Notes: generated by a model not told the origin, from the letters alone. DNA of 64,000 nucleotides from Streptomyces nigrescens (GCA_024349765.1 AP026074.1:620001-684000), one strand, 5' to 3'; shown: positions 16,885-25,613, numbered from the stretch's first letter. Numbers and translations are program-made.

Positions 16885-19797
16885 TCAGGGTGTGCGTTCG
16901 TCGTCGGTCGCGGCGTCGAGTCTGGCGCGGAGGTGCGCGGTCGTGGGATGCGCGGGGCCGAGGGCCTTCGTGGCGATCTCCAGGGCTTGCCGCTGCAGGG
17001 TCAGGCCTTCTTCCCGTTGGTTGAGGGAGAGCAGGGTCTGGGCGAGGTTGTGCAGACGTACTGCCAGCTCTGCGTGGTCTTGGCCCAGGGCCTTGGTGGT
17101 GAGGGCCACGGCTCGTCGAGCGTGGGGTAGCGCCTCTTCGTACCTGCCGAGTCGGTGCAGCGTGTACACGAGATTGCTGGCGTAATTGGCGCAGGTGGGG
17201 TGATCGCGGCCGAGGGCTTTTTCGGCCGCTCTCAGTGCCTGCGTCTTCAGGCGGTACGCGTCTTCGTGCCGGCCCAGTTCGTCGTAGATGGTGGCCAGGT
17301 TGTTGGCGAAAACGGGGAGTTCGGGGTGCTCGGGTTCCATGGTGGCGGTGGCGATGTCCATCGCCTGCCGTCCGTGTTCCAGAGCCATGGGTAGCTGTCC
17401 GGTACGCCGGAGGCTCTGGGAGATGTTGCTCAGCCGCAGTGCGGTGTCGGGGTTGTTCTCGCCCAGCACGTCACGGGTGATGTCCAGCGCTTCCCTGTCC
17501 AGGGCCAGTGCCTGTTCGTATTCGCCCTTGGCTGTGCGCAGGAGGGACAGATTGCCCAGGCGGACGGCGGTGCCGAGGTGGCCGGGCCCGAATGCCTCCT
17601 GAGTGATGCGCAGGGCGTCCTCCGCGTAGCCCAGGGCTTCGTCGTAGCGACCGGTTGCCCTGAGGGTCGTGGCGAGATTGCTCATCCGCAGTGCGGTGTC
17701 GGGGTGGTCGTCGCCGAGGGCGGTCTGTGTGATCTCCAGGGCCCGCCGTTCGAGTTCGAGGGCTTGCGGGTAGTGCCCGAGAGCGGTGTGGACGGTGGCG
17801 AGGTTGCCGAGGCGGATGGCGGTGTCGGGGTGGTCGTCGCCGAGGGCGGTCTGTGTGATCTCCAGGGCCCGCTGTCCGAGTTCGAGGGCTTGCGGGTAGT
17901 GCCCGAGAGCGGTGTGGACGGCGGCGAGGTTGTCCAGGCGGGAGGCGGTCTCGGGGTGGTCCTCGCCCAACGTGTCGCGAGTGATCTCCAAGGCCGTCTC
18001 GGAGGGGGCGAGAGCCTCATTGTGGCGGCCCAGATGAGTCAGCGCGTGGCCCAGGTTGCAGAGTGAGGCCGCCGTGCTCAGATGCCGCTCTCCGTGGATC
18101 TCCTGGTTGAGCCGCAACGTCTCCCGGAACATGGGCTCGGCCTCTGCGTAATGTCCGGCCTCGCTCAAAGTCACCGCGAGGTTGTTCATGTGGGTCAGGG
18201 TGTCGGGGTGCCTGGGGCCGTGGAGGCGCTGGGAGAGTGTCAGGGCACGTCGGCGCAGATCCAGCGCGAGGGTGAGGTGACCGCGGGAGTGGAGGTACGT
18301 TCCCGTCCGTCCCATCAAGCGGGCCAGTTCGGGAAGCGGTTCGAGACCATCCCGGTGGGCGACGACGGCTTCCACGTGAGGCAGGAACCGGTCCCAGAGC
18401 GGCCAGCCGGTGACATCGTCCGGGGTTGACTCGGCGGGCGCGGCGTCATCCAGCAGAGCGACCGCAAGCGCGCTGGCGTCACGGGCCTCGTCAGGGGCAG
18501 GCAGGCTGTCGCCCGCGTCGGCGCGCAGGACGGCCTGGAGCAGCCGGTGCACGGTGACCTCGTCAGCGGTCAGGGTGACCAGGCTGTACGCGGCGAGTAC
18601 GCCCAGCGCCCGCACCACACGCAGGGGTGAGGACAGGGCACCGTCGAGCACGGTGCGGTGCAGCGGGCTGGGTGCGCAGTACGCGAGAACGCGCAGCAGC
18701 AGCACCGCGTCGGGGTGGTTGTGCCGGAGCGTGGAGAGTGTCACCGACCACAGGCGGGCGATGGTCTTCTCCTGCTCGTCGTCCACGGGCGGCTGCTCGG
18801 CCAGCATCCCTGCCAGGTCCTCACGCAGCAGGGCGAGGTAGGTGCCGGGCGTCATCGCGGTCTGCGCCATGAAGGCCCCGGCCTGCCTGAGTGCCAGCGG
18901 TAGGTCGCCCAGTTCCACGGCCAACTCGGTCAGCGCAGCGACCGCTTCTTCGTCGCTGTGGCCGGTGAGTTCCTTGAGCAGGGCCACCGCATGCTCGCGG
19001 TCAACGGGACCGAGGTCCAGGAATGCGCTGCCCCGCTGCCAGGCCAGGGTGCGCCGGGTGGTGATCAGGACCTGACCCGTCGTCAGCCTCGCGATCCACG
19101 GCTGGAGATGGACGCCGTCCTCGACGTTGTCGAAGACCAGCATCCAGCCCGTCCGCTCCTCCAACCAGTGCGTCGCCCACGCGGCCGCCTCGGAGACCGG
19201 CAACGTCTTCACGATGTCCCGGTCCAGCTCACCGGCCAGCCCGGCCAGGCCGGTCTCGATGGCGTCGGGACCGGTTGCGTCGATCCACCACACGGGGTTC
19301 GGGCCGGCCGCCCTCTGCGCCCACGCGTGGTGGAGGACCAACGTGGTCTTGCCGGCCCCGCCCATGCCGCGCACGGTGATCGGCGGCAGTCCCGTGCCGG
19401 TCCAGGGAAATGTGGCCAGGCGTTCCAGTTCCGTCTCCCGCCCGACGAACGGCTCCGGCTTGCGCGCACGTAAGTTGCTGACGAGGGCCGTGAGATCGGG
19501 TTTCCGCGGAGTTGTGGCTTTGGCGGAGGCCGCGCTCGACCACAGCTCGTGGAGTTCTCCCTCGATGTACTCAGCCCTGAAGCCCAGCGTTTGCGCGATG
19601 GCCGCGACCGTGTGCCAGGACGGCGGCGGGTGGCCGTCGTTGAGCGCGTTGCTGACCGTCGTCCTGCCCAGCCCTGCGTTCCTGGCCAGGGTGCTGGTGG
19701 AGCCCTTGAAGCGGGCACCCATGCGGGCCTGCAGAGTCTGTCGCAGGCGGCTCAGCGCCTGCGCACCGTCGTCGGCCGTTGCCTCGGCATCCGCCAT
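16885..19797 (-). CDS. HTH-NB-ARC-TPR protein (STAND family)
   Basis: A 970-residue signal-transduction ATPase. An N-terminal XRE-like helix-turn-helix (about 30-75, STLARNAGLGRTTVSNAL) is followed by FVGRETELERL, a Walker A GMGGAGKTT at 144-152, a Walker B WMLVFDNVED, GDLPLALRQAGAF, and then about ten kinesin-light-chain-type TPRs of 42 residues (pattern LxNLAxxxxxLGxYxxAL). Such proteins act as nucleotide-switched receptors: some regulate antibiotic genes, others are antiphage or abortive-infection sensors. The ATG at 19797 was chosen because the HTH begins just after it; the frame stays open far upstream without coding character. A G9 tract sits just before the start. The next genes (a two-TM protein and a toxin-like protein) are divergent. 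Confidence 0.88.
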   Translation of the reverse strand: MADAEATADDGAQALSRLRQTLQARMGARFKGSTSTLARNAGLGRTTVSNALNDGHPPPSWHTVAAIAQTLGFRAEYIEGELHELWSSAASAKATTPRKPDLTALVSNLRARKPEPFVGRETELERLATFPWTGTGLPPITVRGMGGAGKTTLVLHHAWAQRAAGPNPVWWIDATGPDAIETGLAGLAGELDRDIVKTLPVSEAAAWATHWLEERTGWMLVFDNVEDGVHLQPWIARLTTGQVLITTRRTLAWQRGSAFLDLGPVDREHAVALLKELTGHSDEEAVAALTELAVELGDLPLALRQAGAFMAQTAMTPGTYLALLREDLAGMLAEQPPVDDEQEKTIARLWSVTLSTLRHNHPDAVLLLRVLAYCAPSPLHRTVLDGALSSPLRVVRALGVLAAYSLVTLTADEVTVHRLLQAVLRADAGDSLPAPDEARDASALAVALLDDAAPAESTPDDVTGWPLWDRFLPHVEAVVAHRDGLEPLPELARLMGRTGTYLHSRGHLTLALDLRRRALTLSQRLHGPRHPDTLTHMNNLAVTLSEAGHYAEAEPMFRETLRLNQEIHGERHLSTAASLCNLGHALTHLGRHNEALAPSETALEITRDTLGEDHPETASRLDNLAAVHTALGHYPQALELGQRALEITQTALGDDHPDTAIRLGNLATVHTALGHYPQALELERRALEITQTALGDDHPDTALRMSNLATTLRATGRYDEALGYAEDALRITQEAFGPGHLGTAVRLGNLSLLRTAKGEYEQALALDREALDITRDVLGENNPDTALRLSNISQSLRRTGQLPMALEHGRQAMDIATATMEPEHPELPVFANNLATIYDELGRHEDAYRLKTQALRAAEKALGRDHPTCANYASNLVYTLHRLGRYEEALPHARRAVALTTKALGQDHAELAVRLHNLAQTLLSLNQREEGLTLQRQALEIATKALGPAHPTTAHLRARLDAATDDERTP
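17695..17946 (-). repeat. Tandem 126-bp TPR duplication
   Basis: Two successive copies (17695-17820 and 17821-17946) are nearly identical and encode two 42-residue TPR units sharing LAxVHTALGHYPQALELxxR. Other TPRs in the gene are more diverged, so this pair is a recent in-frame duplication. Confidence 0.8.
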
Positions 19798-19821
19798 TCC
19801 TCGTCGCCCCCCCCCGAGCCA

Positions 19822-19849
19822 CCGTACGGATCTGTTCATCTTCGTACGG
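19822..19849. promoter_or_regulatory. Paired CGTACG palindromes upstream of the STAND gene
   Basis: CCGTACGG (19822-19829) and TCGTACGG (19842-19849) are two palindromic hexamer-cored sites one to two helical turns apart, 25 bases upstream of the STAND start and about 80 bases from the divergent small membrane gene. This is a candidate operator for the HTH domain of the STAND protein. Confidence 0.35.
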
Positions 19850-19926
19850 CTGCACCCTGCTGCACACGTGATTGGGCAATGTCGCTGCACCGGCCCCCGG
19901 TACCAGCAGTCGAAAAGGAGCCTGCC

Positions 19927-20136
19927 GTGCCCATTTCCGTCGTTGTGGCGGTGACCGTCCTCGCCGTCTCCGTTGCCGTGATCATCGCCGTGCTCGCGGC
20001 CGTGACCGCCGGCTTCCTCGCCCGCAGGGAGGGCGCATCCCCGGCAGCAGCCGTCAGCCGGGCGGGGATGGCCTTCGCGGCCACCCTGTCGCTGCTGGCG
20101 CTCTTGACGACCACCGTCCGAGACCTCCTCGGATGA
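19927..20136 (+). CDS. Small two-TM membrane protein
   Basis: A 69-residue hydrophobic protein. The first TM segment is near the N-terminus (SVVVAVTVLAVSVAVIIAVL), a short basic/polar loop ARREGASPAAAV follows, and a second TM is centred on AFAATLSLLALL. The GTG at 19927 is preceded by AAAAGGAG at a good distance. It is divergent from the STAND gene and upstream of the toxin-like gene. The family is unknown. Two-TM small proteins beside STAND ATPases can be membrane effectors, but that is inference; a plain membrane peptide is equally possible. Confidence 0.65.
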   Translation: MPISVVVAVTVLAVSVAVIIAVLAAVTAGFLARREGASPAAAVSRAGMAFAATLSLLALLTTTVRDLLG

Positions 20137-20367
20137 CCGCCGTAGCGGGCCCGCACAGCATCTGGGCGGCCGATCACCCTCGCGCCGCCGAGGGCCGTGC
20201 GGGACAGCACCACGCCCCCTCGTCGTTTGCGTACTGGTCGTTCCCCCGCCTCGTGTCAGTTCCAAGTGACGTGCAGAGAAGGGGAGTTCACGCTCTAGGA
20301 CGTTCGCACAGGTTGCCGTATCTTCTCCAAGCACCGGGATCAACGGAAGCCACTTGGGGGAGTCGCT

Positions 20368-23280
20368 GTGGGGGACCAACACAGGCAGTCGGGATCCGAC
20401 GCAGAGGAAGGATCCGACGCGCGGACCGGATCCGGCGGCCCGAAGCCCCCGCCACGGCAGCAGCCCCCAGACAACGTCCCGCCGATACCACAAGCGCCAC
20501 CCGCGCCACCCGCGCCGCCGGGCCCGCCCCCGGTGGTCCCGCCCGCCTCCGGTGAATCGACTGAATCGACCCGGTCCACCCCGGCGATACCCGAGCCCCC
20601 TGCGGTGCCTCCAATGCCGGCCCAACCACCCACTGTGCCCACCGCCGTGCCTCCGCCGCCCGCCCAGCCGCCCGCGGCGCCTCGGTCGCTCCGGCCGTCG
20701 TGGCTGGCCACCGCATGGCGCCGGCCAGGGCGTGCCATGCCCCTCATCGCCATGGGCGTCGCCTTGATGGTGCTGGCGAGCCTCGTGTACGTCGTGTGGC
20801 CGAGCGGGTCCGGCGGGTCCGACCGGGAAGCCTCGATCTCTCATGTGTCGCCGGCCCATCGGGGGGCGTCGGCCGCACGGGCGCTGAGCGCCCTTCCGGC
20901 CGTGAACCTGTCGACCGCCTACGCCCCTGCCGAGCACCGGCCGGTGACCCACGCGAACCTGACGGTCACCGCGTCGGGACAGGCGTCGGGAACCCTGAGC
21001 GAACCCGTGGCCGGCAAGTCCGCGATCGCGTGGTCCGGTGACCGGCTCTACCTGAAGGGCGACTCGGACTTCTGGGCGCAGCAGGACCCGTTGTACGGCA
21101 CGGACCTGACCAGCAGCGGCCACTGGATCGCGCCGAAGAAGCGCTACGGCTACTACATGCTCGACAGCTTCGGCGTGAACGCGGGCTCCCTGTCCCCGAA
21201 GTCGCTGGCCGCGCTGGTCACGCAGGTCACCTCCGATCCCGAAACGGTGCAGCAGGACGCGGGGACGATCGAGGGGCGCAAGGCGATCTCGTACACGGCG
21301 CAGGGCTGGACCGTCATCCTCGCCAGCAAAGCTCCGTACACCGTCCTCGCCATCGGAGGGGAGCCCCACCAGGAAGGGCCGGTCAAGTCCGCTGCCTGGC
21401 ACACGGCCCGGCACGCCACGGACGGGGCGCAGCCGGCGGGCCGCCGTGCGGTGGTTGTCCCGGCCGACTACTCGGACAGTGACTACAGCTCGTACCTCTT
21501 GATGGTTCCGAAGCCCGCCACCAACGAGCAGACGACTGCGGTCCGTTCGACCGCGACTGAGGCCGCGTCCGCCGCTGTGCCTCCCGCCACCTCGTCCGAG
21601 GTGGTCTCCAAGTCCATGGGACCGAACTTCACCATCACCAACAACAGTGGGTACCTGTGCACGACCAACCCGTGCTCGTACTCCTTCACGGTCACGAACA
21701 GCGGGGACGAGGCGGGAGCGGCCACCCTCTATCTCAGCCTTCCGGCCGTGCCCGACCAGCCCCACCCGCTCGGTACTCTGCAACCCAAGCAGTCCAAGCA
21801 GGTCAACGGCTCACGCCCCAACATCGCTCCCCCCGGGAAGACCGTGAGGCACACCGACTATGCCTGGGTGTACTCGTCCGCCGAGTACGGCCCGGACCCC
21901 AAGGTGGGCAGCCGTCTGCACGCACGGAACCTGCGGCCGGGCGACGTCTCCGTCGGGACTCCGCTGAAGCCCGCCGCGGCGAAGCTGCTCGACCTGATGA
22001 CGAAGGACTCTCCGGCCACCGACACGGGAGCCGGTGACAAGGCGGTCGATGCGCTCAACGGGGCCAACAACCAGGGTGAGTTGCCCGATCTGGCGGCGAT
22101 CGCCGGCTCCGGCCGCCTGGAGAACCCCGAGGACCTGCGCGAAAACCTCCCCACCACCGACCAGGTCGACAACCGGCGTGCGCTGCAGCAGGTCGCGCAG
22201 CTGCTGAAGTCCGATCCGCAAGCGAGAGTCACCTGGGCCGGGCCGTACAAGGTCGACGGAAAGACCTACCGGGCCGACTACCTCTACACGACGACCCGCC
22301 AGGGCCAGAAGATCAAGCGCGCCGTGCGCGCGAAGACCGTGCGGAGCCTGGAGCAGCTCGGGCCGCAGATGAGCCTCGGCGCCGAGCAGCTCAACGGCGA
22401 GCGGCCGGGTTCCGGGAACGCCAAGAGCGAGAAGGCGCCGCCCGGCTTCGAACGGGTCCTCCAGATCAACCTCGAACCGGCCGTCGGCCCGCTGTTCGCG
22501 CTGGCCTCCACTGCCGACCTGGAGAAGTTCCTGTCGACGGGCCAGCAGTTCCGGCAGGCGCGGGAGAGCCTGTGCGAGCGGAACGGCGGCGGCCCACGCG
22601 TCGACCGCCTGGTCATCGTCAACGAGTCGGGCACCCACCAGTGGACGAACCCGCGCAGACTCGGCGCGCGCTGCGCCCGCCCCGGCGGGGCCCAGGCTTC
22701 TCCCAGCGCGCCGAGCAGTGACGCCCCCGACGACAAGCCGACCTGCCTGACGCAGCGTCCGCCGAACGGTGTCGTCGAGTCCAGCGGGACGGGCTGGATC
22801 TACTACGCTCCCACCGGGCCGCGCAAGCGTGCCACCGCGGCCACCGCGTGCCTGAAGAACCCGGTGGGCAAAGGCAAGCCCTCCGACCGCAACAGCCCCG
22901 GCATGGACGAGGCCCGTAAGCGCGCGAAGGCCCTGTACCCGAACGCGGACGAGGGAAAGCTGGTCAACAGCTGCCACCTGATACCCAGGGCGCTCGGAGG
23001 CCGCGGCCTCCAGCGCAACCTCACGCCGTGCTGGGCCACACCGGTGAACGTCGGCGCCATGACACGCATCCAGTCCTCGGTCACCGGATTTCTCGCCAAG
23101 GGAGGCATCGTGAAGATGACGGTGCTGGCCAAGTACAAGGACAAAGACAAGGGAGTGATCCCGTACGCGTTCACGTTCAGCATCACCGCCTGGGACTCCC
23201 GCGGCAATCCGTATCCGCTCGCGGTCCCCGGCGGTGGCACGATCCAGAACGTCAAGGACGGGCACTCCCTCAGTCCCTGA
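20368..23280 (+). CDS. Membrane-anchored polymorphic-toxin-like protein with C-terminal DNA/RNA non-specific endonuclease domain
   Basis: A 970-residue modular protein. Residues 1-115 are a proline-rich, probably cytoplasmic tail; one TM helix lies at about 124-146 (MPLIAMGVALMVLASLVYVV); an extracytoplasmic middle follows with an LppX/LolA-like segment (GKSAIAWSGDRLYLKGD) and a CARF-like beta domain (FTITNNSGYLC). The C-terminal 120 residues read NSCHLIPRALGGRGLQRNLT with a downstream VN, matching the His- and Asn-containing core of the NS_2-type DNA/RNA non-specific endonucleases (H870 the likely base; the usual Gly before it is Cys). The start is GTG at 20368, with GGGGGAG upstream. The next gene, 16 bases on, is an SMI1/KNR4-type immunity candidate, the normal order for a polymorphic toxin. 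The target could also be the extracellular space. Confidence 0.78.
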   Translation: MGDQHRQSGSDAEEGSDARTGSGGPKPPPRQQPPDNVPPIPQAPPAPPAPPGPPPVVPPASGESTESTRSTPAIPEPPAVPPMPAQPPTVPTAVPPPPAQPPAAPRSLRPSWLATAWRRPGRAMPLIAMGVALMVLASLVYVVWPSGSGGSDREASISHVSPAHRGASAARALSALPAVNLSTAYAPAEHRPVTHANLTVTASGQASGTLSEPVAGKSAIAWSGDRLYLKGDSDFWAQQDPLYGTDLTSSGHWIAPKKRYGYYMLDSFGVNAGSLSPKSLAALVTQVTSDPETVQQDAGTIEGRKAISYTAQGWTVILASKAPYTVLAIGGEPHQEGPVKSAAWHTARHATDGAQPAGRRAVVVPADYSDSDYSSYLLMVPKPATNEQTTAVRSTATEAASAAVPPATSSEVVSKSMGPNFTITNNSGYLCTTNPCSYSFTVTNSGDEAGAATLYLSLPAVPDQPHPLGTLQPKQSKQVNGSRPNIAPPGKTVRHTDYAWVYSSAEYGPDPKVGSRLHARNLRPGDVSVGTPLKPAAAKLLDLMTKDSPATDTGAGDKAVDALNGANNQGELPDLAAIAGSGRLENPEDLRENLPTTDQVDNRRALQQVAQLLKSDPQARVTWAGPYKVDGKTYRADYLYTTTRQGQKIKRAVRAKTVRSLEQLGPQMSLGAEQLNGERPGSGNAKSEKAPPGFERVLQINLEPAVGPLFALASTADLEKFLSTGQQFRQARESLCERNGGGPRVDRLVIVNESGTHQWTNPRRLGARCARPGGAQASPSAPSSDAPDDKPTCLTQRPPNGVVESSGTGWIYYAPTGPRKRATAATACLKNPVGKGKPSDRNSPGMDEARKRAKALYPNADEGKLVNSCHLIPRALGGRGLQRNLTPCWATPVNVGAMTRIQSSVTGFLAKGGIVKMTVLAKYKDKDKGVIPYAFTFSITAWDSRGNPYPLAVPGGGTIQNVKDGHSLSP

Positions 23281-23296
23281 CAGGTGGTGAGGCAGC

Positions 23297-23845
23297 ATGC
23301 GCGATGACATCGCCGCGTTCGCGCGGATCGCCGGGGTCGCGCCCGGGGCAGGGTCCGCGCTGCCCTGGGGCGCGTCCCGGACGGCGTTCGGTCTCGAACT
23401 GCCCGCCGACTACCGGGCGTTCGTCGACGCCTTCGGGGCCGGGACGGTGGGCAGCCGACTCACGCTGTCCACCCCCTGGCCCCTGCACGACGCCGAAGCC
23501 GGGATCACCGGCCTGCGGGCGATGCTGGACGAAGCCGCCGAGATCGGCTCCCTCCTGCGCGACTTGCGCGAGGAATTCCCGGCCCTGTTCCCCTACGCGT
23601 TCCACCCCGAGCCCGGCGGCCTGCTCGGCTGGGCCGGCGGTGTCGGCGGAGAGCAGTGCTTCTGGCTGACCGAGGACCCGGACCCGGATGCCTGGCCGGT
23701 CGTGGTGTGGGACAAGGCGGACTGGCGCCGCTACGACATGGGCATGGTCGCCCTGTTGATCCGCGCCCTCACGAAGGCGGACCCGTTCCTCAGCGACCTG
23801 GTCGCCCCTGAGCGCGGGCGACCCCTGTGGAACCCGAGAGGCTAG
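23297..23845 (+). CDS. SMI1/KNR4 (SUKH-1) family protein, probable immunity protein
   Basis: A 182-residue cytoplasmic protein with the SUKH-1 N-terminal layout: FGLELPADYRAFVDAFGAGT is the characteristic LPxDYxxFxxxxGxG signature. FPYAFHPEPGGLLGWAG and PVVVWDKADWRRYDMGM are the later strands, and a C-terminal helix follows. SUKH proteins are immunity proteins for many nuclease toxins in polymorphic-toxin loci. It follows the nuclease-domain protein by 16 bases on the same strand. Known family plus this placement make immunity against the upstream protein likely. Confidence 0.85.
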   Translation: MRDDIAAFARIAGVAPGAGSALPWGASRTAFGLELPADYRAFVDAFGAGTVGSRLTLSTPWPLHDAEAGITGLRAMLDEAAEIGSLLRDLREEFPALFPYAFHPEPGGLLGWAGGVGGEQCFWLTEDPDPDAWPVVVWDKADWRRYDMGMVALLIRALTKADPFLSDLVAPERGRPLWNPRG

Positions 23846-24046
23846 TGCCTTGAGCCGGCGAATCATCATGAGTGGGGTATGAGCCGTCCTGGACCGAAGA
23901 TCCCGCCCCGCCGTCGTCGCTAACTGACGCCCAGCGGGCTGGGCTTGAGGGGTGGGTGCGCCGACGTACCACCGCTCAGGCGCTGGCCCAGCCATCGCGG
24001 ATCGTGGCATTCGCGGATCGTGTGGGAGTGCGCCGGGGGGACTCGA
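23846..24046 (+). mobile_element. IS630-family transposase N-terminal remnant
   Basis: After the ATG at 23880 the frame reads MSRPGPKIPP and stops. In a second frame it continues LTDAQRAGLEGWVRRRTTAQ and LAQPSRIVAFADRVGV, the N-terminus of actinobacterial IS630-type transposases. A one-frame shift and loss of everything downstream leave about 50 codons of homology. The remnant ends against the stop of the HicB-like gene, so the insertion and decay lie in the gap between the immunity gene and that gene. Confidence 0.65.
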
Positions 24047-24553
24047 TCACGGAGCTCGGGTGTCATCGGCCAGCGCCCAGCTCGGACGGGGCGGTGGTGC
24101 CGGCCGGGGCTGCCTCGGGCGCGTCGCACCGGTGTTGTTGGGCGGGCCAAGGAGCCGTGGACGCGCGTCGGTGGAGTCACGGGCGGCCTGGCTGAGCTGG
24201 GACATCTCCTGCTGAGACACACCGAGCAGTCGGCAGGCATCCCCCGGGCTTACCCGCAAGTCGTCGGACAGCGTGCGAGCGGCATCGGCGAGGGCCTTCT
24301 GCTCTGCTGCATCGGCTACGGCACGCCGCCTGCGTGCCGCCAGCACACTCTCCAACAGGGCGGCGACCTCCGGAACCACCAGCTTCAAGCCGACCGTCTC
24401 CGGTCGAATGCCCAGCGCTGCACCGATGGCGTCGCGCGCCATGTCCTCAGCCTCATCGATCGTGCGGCACTGGGTGTGGAGCGCGAGTTCCGGAACATCG
24501 ACGGCCCACCACCTACCGATTCTGTACAGCCGGGTTTCGTAGTGAGTGCTCAC
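24047..24553 (-). CDS. HicB-like antitoxin-type protein
   Basis: A 168-residue protein with a HicB partial-RNase-H-like N-terminus (YETRLYRIGRWWAVDVPELA, then TIDEAEDMARDAIGAALGI), a basic helical middle (AARRRRAVADAAEQKALADAA) and a possible HTH segment (SPGDACRLLGVSQQEMSQL). The last 45 residues are Pro/Arg-rich and look non-conserved; they abut the IS630 remnant and may be a junction sequence. No HicA toxin of about 60 residues is adjacent, so this is a solitary HicB-type protein, common in Streptomyces, more likely regulatory. The start is GTG at 24553. Confidence 0.7.
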   Translation of the reverse strand: MSTHYETRLYRIGRWWAVDVPELALHTQCRTIDEAEDMARDAIGAALGIRPETVGLKLVVPEVAALLESVLAARRRRAVADAAEQKALADAARTLSDDLRVSPGDACRLLGVSQQEMSQLSQAARDSTDARPRLLGPPNNTGATRPRQPRPAPPPRPSWALADDTRAP

Positions 24554-25079
24554 AGGCGCACCCGCGTCGGTGCTGCCGACCCGGCCGCTGACATTGCCGG
24601 TACGAGGCTCACAGGTGAGATGCCCGCGTAGTAGTCCATCTGCGATCTTTCTGTGCTGACTGCGCCGCGAGGACCCCGGTGACCTTGCTCAAGTTCACAC
24701 CGGGGAGCGGGCGGGCTGCAACGCTAACGGCACCTGTACGAGGCAGGACGTAGACCGTGTGACGCTTCCGTGCACATTCCTTGGCGTCGGCTTTCCCTAA
24801 CGGGACATGTCGCCACGAATGCCAGGATGGGAAGTGGGTGCGGCACCTGCGGCACCTGACAGGTCAGGCCGAGCGGCCGCAACTCTGCTCTCCTGCCGCC
24901 AAGCTCGCTGTATCGCATATCTCCATCGGAGCCGGTCAGTTCCTGCTGCCTCGTGGCGGATAGAGCTTTCTCCGCGGCAAGCGTGGACACCTGCTTAAGC
25001 AGGGGTGGCTGTTTGAAGCATGAATGTGAAATGAGGGTGAAGGCGGTTTCGGAAAACCTGGGCGGGCAATGCGCGGACC
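24554..25079. other. Intergenic region with a palindrome
   Basis: About 525 bases with no gene-like reading frame. An imperfect CCCCGGTG...CACCGGGG stem occurs near 24675-24705, and a perfect 14-bp palindrome lies at 24990-25003 ahead of the membrane gene at 25080. GC3 bias and family motifs are absent from all frames. Confidence 0.6.
24990..25003. promoter_or_regulatory. Perfect palindrome CCTGCTTAAGCAGG
   Basis: A 14-bp perfect inverted repeat, 77 bases upstream of the GTG at 25080 in locally AT-rich sequence. A candidate operator; no regulator gene is adjacent, so the binding protein is unknown. Confidence 0.4.
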
Positions 25080-25613
25080 GTGAGTTACCCCAACGACGGC
25101 ATGCCGCAAAATGCCCCATACGGTCCCAATGTAAACCCTCCTCGCCACGGCGGCGCAAACGCCTCACAGGGCGGCGACACCGCCCCTTTGCCTCCGGTCG
25201 GGGCGTACGCCCCGCGCAACGGCAATCCTCCTCCTCCCTACCCTTCCGAACGCAGCGCACCGTACGCCGGTGTTCCCGATGCTCCCTACGAAGTGCCCAG
25301 GAACCGGGCAGGTGACCAGAGAGCTCGCCGGAAGGGATGGGGGGTGGACCGGTGTGCCTTGATCCTTCACAGTCTGGGCGATATCGCCGCGATATTCCTT
25401 GGGCTGCGGATCCTGCTGTACCTGCTCGACGCGAATCAGGCGAACGTCTTCGTCGACTTCGTGCACGGCGTGGCCGACTGGCTCGCCGGCTGGTCGCAGG
25501 ACATCTTCACCATGGACACCGAAGGGCTGCGCATCTTCTTCAATTACGCCCCTCCCGCGGTGGTCTATCTCGGCATCGGCCATGGCGCTGCCGCCTGGCT
25601 GCGGCGCCTTTGA
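25080..25613 (+). CDS. Two-TM membrane protein with proline-rich cytoplasmic tail (paralogue 1)
   Basis: A 177-residue protein. The N-terminal 80 residues are Pro/Gly/Asn/Tyr-rich and disordered-looking. The conserved C-terminal module then follows: TM1 around LGDIAAIFLGLRILLYLL, the signature ANQANVFVDFVHGVADWLAG, the loop QDIFTMDTEGLRI, and TM2 around PPAVVYLGIGHGAAAW. The second gene at 26113 is clearly homologous over the whole C-terminal module. The start is GTG at 25080 (MSYPNDGM), with a weak ribosome site. This module recurs in Streptomyces as small membrane proteins of unknown function. Confidence 0.75.
   Translation: MSYPNDGMPQNAPYGPNVNPPRHGGANASQGGDTAPLPPVGAYAPRNGNPPPPYPSERSAPYAGVPDAPYEVPRNRAGDQRARRKGWGVDRCALILHSLGDIAAIFLGLRILLYLLDANQANVFVDFVHGVADWLAGWSQDIFTMDTEGLRIFFNYAPPAVVYLGIGHGAAAWLRRL

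Noticed and set aside
21811-23310. Minus-strand open frame opposite the toxin-like gene
   Set aside because: Shadow frame without domains or ribosome site.
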